Assembly (NCBI GenBank): GCA_001970855.1
Contig: LSSN01004835.1
Coordinates: forward strand, 27,153 to 91,152
Length of the DNA: 64,000 nt
Source of the DNA: Smittium culicis
Taxonomy: Eukaryota; Kickxellomycota; Harpellomycetes; Harpellales; Legeriomycetaceae
Direction: 5' to 3'
In this document: piece by piece, positions 62,301 to 64,000 of the stretch
Position numbering within the stretch: the stretch's first letter is position 1
Layout: the number at the start of each line of letters is the position of its first letter
Program-made: the position numbers and the translations under genes
Notes under the pieces: generated by a model
What the model was told of the DNA's origin: nothing
What the model saw: the letters and a program-made list of their open reading frames with translations, nothing else
The model's database searches: none

Positions 62301-64000
62301 AATGAAACTCCTGAGTCTTTGATTGAGCTAATCAATGACTACAAAGACTTATCTATACCTTATCTTTTTAATTCTTCATCCTTGTTTATAAAAGCTGTCC
62401 TTCCTATAATTATGCGCATAGTCACAGAAGATTTCAGTTTAGGCTCAAGTTCTGTTGTAGAAAATATAAAAAATCACACAATAATATTGGACAACTCAAA
62501 ACCATCCTCTAATAATATGCTTACCTTTTCAGTAAGTTCTTCTTGTATCTCAAAGCTTTTATTTAGCTTTTTACAGATTTGGAACAAGCTTTTTACAATT
62601 AATTTTGAGTCAACTACCACCTCAACAATCATTTACTGGGCCAATAAGAGTGAATTACAAGACGATAAAATTTCAATACAACATATCTGGGCAAATCCTA
62701 TTATTTTCTTTGACTGCAACTTTTCATTTTTCGTTTATCCAGAGCTTATTTCGATTTACTTAACAACCCTTAATTCAGTTTTTCGAATGTCAAAATCTAA
62801 GTTCACTAGACTCTTTAATATCCAAAACAAACTTGACCCCAGAACACCCTTTAAGAGTCAACACGTCTCTTCTTTTTTGCAGCTACAAGATGCATTGGAA
62901 ATCCAACTACTATTTGATTCGCTGGCTTTGATAAAGAATAGGTATCAAAGTATCAGTAAAAATTCCTCGGCCTCAGTTAGCGATTATATATATGACTATA
63001 TACACCAAAGATTCTTAGAAACTCCATACTTAATGAAAATTGTTCACTTTGAAACTTATGACCGCTCACTATTAAAGGATATTGTTAATAATGTACCTTC
63101 TATGCATGCATGTTTCGAATTTTTACCTGAACTACTGGCCCATGAACACTCTAAGCAAAGTTTTTTTGCTATCGAGCTTGCTGGATTATTATGCACAAAA
63201 TATCCGATGAAAATAAGCGAATCAATGACAAGAGATATTTTTATTCCTTGGATAGGGAAAAATCTTAAAAAATTTTATTTAGGCATTGAATCCATAGCTA
63301 ATCTGGAAAGCGTTAATATGACCATTGATGCTACTTTAAGACTTGTAACTGCATTCCCAGAATCGTATCAAACTTGTAAATATACCCTTAACTCTATCCT
63401 CAAAGAACACGAATATTTTGATTATATCAAAACATTCGCATTCCCAATCTCTCAGAGTCAACCAAAAGCCACAATAAAATCCTCTATTCCTAGCACCAAA
63501 AGTGTTGACATCCGTTCCTCAGAATACATTAAATGGTGCGCTATATTACTAAACGATAGACTTTCTAGTACCATTGCTATCCTAGACAAGTACTTTGCTG
63601 GTAATACAGGCTCCACAGTAAACACAAATATAAAACTTCAATCACTGAAACAATCTTCGCCAGACCTTGTTGAAAATACTTATGAATGGGAATTGCCCAA
63701 CGCCAAATTATCATTAGTGTTCAAAGAAATGTTTATTATAGGTTCACCTTATTACAAAAAAGTTTATAGCTCTCTAGACACCCTTAAAGGGATTCACTCT
63801 GATTCAAGAAAATCCAAAGACAGCTCGCAAAATAAAAACGAAGCAGCGGCTCCAAATGAGTATATACCTCCAGCCTTGCCTAAAGTACACAACTATTATA
63901 ATAAAAACTTGAACTCACCTAAAAAGCCAGGAAAATACCAGGCAATTCCTGATAATAAAAAACCTGACACTGCACAAAATCTTCAAGGCGAAAAGGCAAA
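59385..64000 (+). CDS. INTS2: Integrator complex subunit 2 (INTS2), 3' end beyond the window
   Basis: Integrator is a nuclear RNA polymerase II-associated endonuclease and phosphatase complex; INTS2 is a scaffold subunit in its helical-repeat backbone (family knowledge). The frame is open from ATG 59385 to the window edge, at least 1538 codons, with no stop or intron seen. Residues 1-280 are a charged, Ser/Lys-rich disordered extension. From about residue 294 (NPFAKR) the protein is helical. INTS2 landmarks appear in order and culminate near residue 1166 (LQDALEIQLLFDSL), 1217 (MKIVHFETYDRSLL) and 1238 (PSMHACFEFLPELLA), followed by FAIELAGLLCTKYP, which matches the most conserved block of animal INTS2. 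After that comes a Ser/Lys/Pro-rich tail still open at the edge. Animal INTS2 has about 1200 residues; the excess here is the N-terminal extension and linkers. The assignment rests on motif order, read by eye. Confidence 0.85.
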   Translation, partial: MEKSSNSSESVDSLVNISPSQIKRDIDNSVEELHRNILDIKVKVEDAILPNSSDFYIIPNNEDSINIKSEFALNDSEVVNNLPSGISVTPSDIKPETSSEAEDVKPKVENMYNFENVDSDNLIKFEDIKKEISSQSISNKIIANPKKVNKTGMPAKTTSRKSSQILSAWNSQRLGLNKHNTSFNPQNPNTFSIFSTLKMKMDKINKASKPASSSSNSKLRTKKTISKIISSESLNKFDSTLETINSASNTDIKPDIKPPVILQESQPLISNQDYLDFEKKCIEEWKAQRKENENPFAKRNSSLLAFINGSLQDRIRVTIFSFLDLLEEMPVLLGIYEQRSLLESSVSSTTEIDISLSTCWKWIKVKCALFVLSESELNELFKVILNYDNKSNAVKMEGLLLSKPSNNMGLYTLNLLNTTINTILTKCQIFSINYNKTICAFILSKKNIVDFAVFHASSEVLFIAFLSRLVEEFDILCQDYKKTIKTSIIEIINKFPKAYRALAAKHFLYKKAFFEIYLWLKLSEYNENSSSLPKGKIYNDISFTSFLAELNDIFSQKNFNWISNASFDGDSLISLDSIQAILENAVANYLENFELNQTLIYDCIRAWCGLIGYLNVTPSNMIYFICSKISRLTQNPISSKLVFAFAILILTYTPTKNLDLAREMLISFYSSNSSAYYAIFSIFLQSQHIDEAENLICQFANMNFIFPRKRLYLLREWMNPSSSPNNKTFKTPLTVIINNTKLLDSTDKYYLYQAVLYDLRDKSSNSEMHILHNWLSDSILNASFTELPILFKLIKQYIDIGFTPFSEEYLSKVLSGNIFSIEEADPDFLLYPKYMLALFYVLYHNKKVSEPSSTSESFNMSNIGVSFCSQALKEIYSDAILDSVPAKLVISQLEIGSKSSVDDIKYAFMDISPEFISLLMTQYQHVIEPGRSLGFKIRSEISSSFERHPICLNAPSKNSQIQDRLYKMLSTPNETPESLIELINDYKDLSIPYLFNSSSLFIKAVLPIIMRIVTEDFSLGSSSVVENIKNHTIILDNSKPSSNNMLTFSVSSSCISKLLFSFLQIWNKLFTINFESTTTSTIIYWANKSELQDDKISIQHIWANPIIFFDCNFSFFVYPELISIYLTTLNSVFRMSKSKFTRLFNIQNKLDPRTPFKSQHVSSFLQLQDALEIQLLFDSLALIKNRYQSISKNSSASVSDYIYDYIHQRFLETPYLMKIVHFETYDRSLLKDIVNNVPSMHACFEFLPELLAHEHSKQSFFAIELAGLLCTKYPMKISESMTRDIFIPWIGKNLKKFYLGIESIANLESVNMTIDATLRLVTAFPESYQTCKYTLNSILKEHEYFDYIKTFAFPISQSQPKATIKSSIPSTKSVDIRSSEYIKWCAILLNDRLSSTIAILDKYFAGNTGSTVNTNIKLQSLKQSSPDLVENTYEWELPNAKLSLVFKEMFIIGSPYYKKVYSSLDTLKGIHSDSRKSKDSSQNKNEAAAPNEYIPPALPKVHNYYNKNLNSPKKPGKYQAIPDNKKPDTAQNLQGEKA

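Noticed and set aside
1..64000. tRNA, rRNA genes or CRISPR arrays
   Set aside because: A scan by eye for B-box-like GGTTCGA motifs with a foldable context and for regularly spaced repeats found nothing convincing.

Overview
The window looks like nuclear DNA of an AT-rich early-diverging fungus. The evidence is short GT-AG spliceosomal introns (63 to about 220 nt), standard stop codons, long AT-rich intergenic DNA, and a set of conserved eukaryotic housekeeping genes. These include a fungal-type mitochondrial ribosomal protein (MRPL31/mL60) and an Erf4/GOLGA7 palmitoyltransferase partner. Exact placement (for example a zoopagomycotan such as Harpellales) is only a guess.

Layout. 1-4336: AT-rich DNA with no recognisable gene. 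4339-7060: a decayed Tigger/Jerky-type pogo transposon with both terminal inverted repeats and TA flanks, coding on the minus strand. 7888-9363: eIF2-alpha (five exons, +). 9765-16399: MOT1/BTAF1 (-), convergent with eIF2-alpha and carrying its start codon on an 11-nt first exon. 17078-17575: a possible small two-exon gene (-). About 19003-20716: an unrecognised multi-exon gene (+). 21124-21650: MRPL31 (two exons, -). 22690-27083: UPF2/NMD2 (seven exons, +), sharing a CCAAT-rich divergent promoter with MRPL31. 27084-37692: about 10.6 kb without genes, with an extremely AT-rich core at roughly 28.6-34.9 kb. 37693-44812: INO80 (two exons, +) with a very long Ser/Asn-rich N-terminus. 47396-49547: an Erf4/GOLGA7-domain protein (five exons, -) with a long disordered N-terminus. 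51.85-58.35 kb: six copies of a short piggyBac-type MITE around a single-exon seven-transmembrane receptor (53962-54906, +). 59385-64000: an open gene running off the right edge that matches Integrator subunit 2 (INTS2).

Functions group around gene expression: translation initiation (eIF2-alpha), mitochondrial translation (MRPL31), nonsense-mediated decay (UPF2), TBP and nucleosome remodelling by Snf2 ATPases (MOT1, INO80), and RNA 3'-end processing or promoter-proximal attenuation (INTS2). The Erf4-like protein and the receptor belong to membrane signalling. There is no operon-like organisation. Clusters of CCAAT/ATTGG boxes mark several intergenic promoters.

The most notable items are the INTS2 gene in a fungal-type genome, the TTAA-flanked MITE cluster, the Tigger-like element with recognisable ends, the ultra-AT-rich gene desert, and two spliced genes that can be seen only by following matching intron phases.
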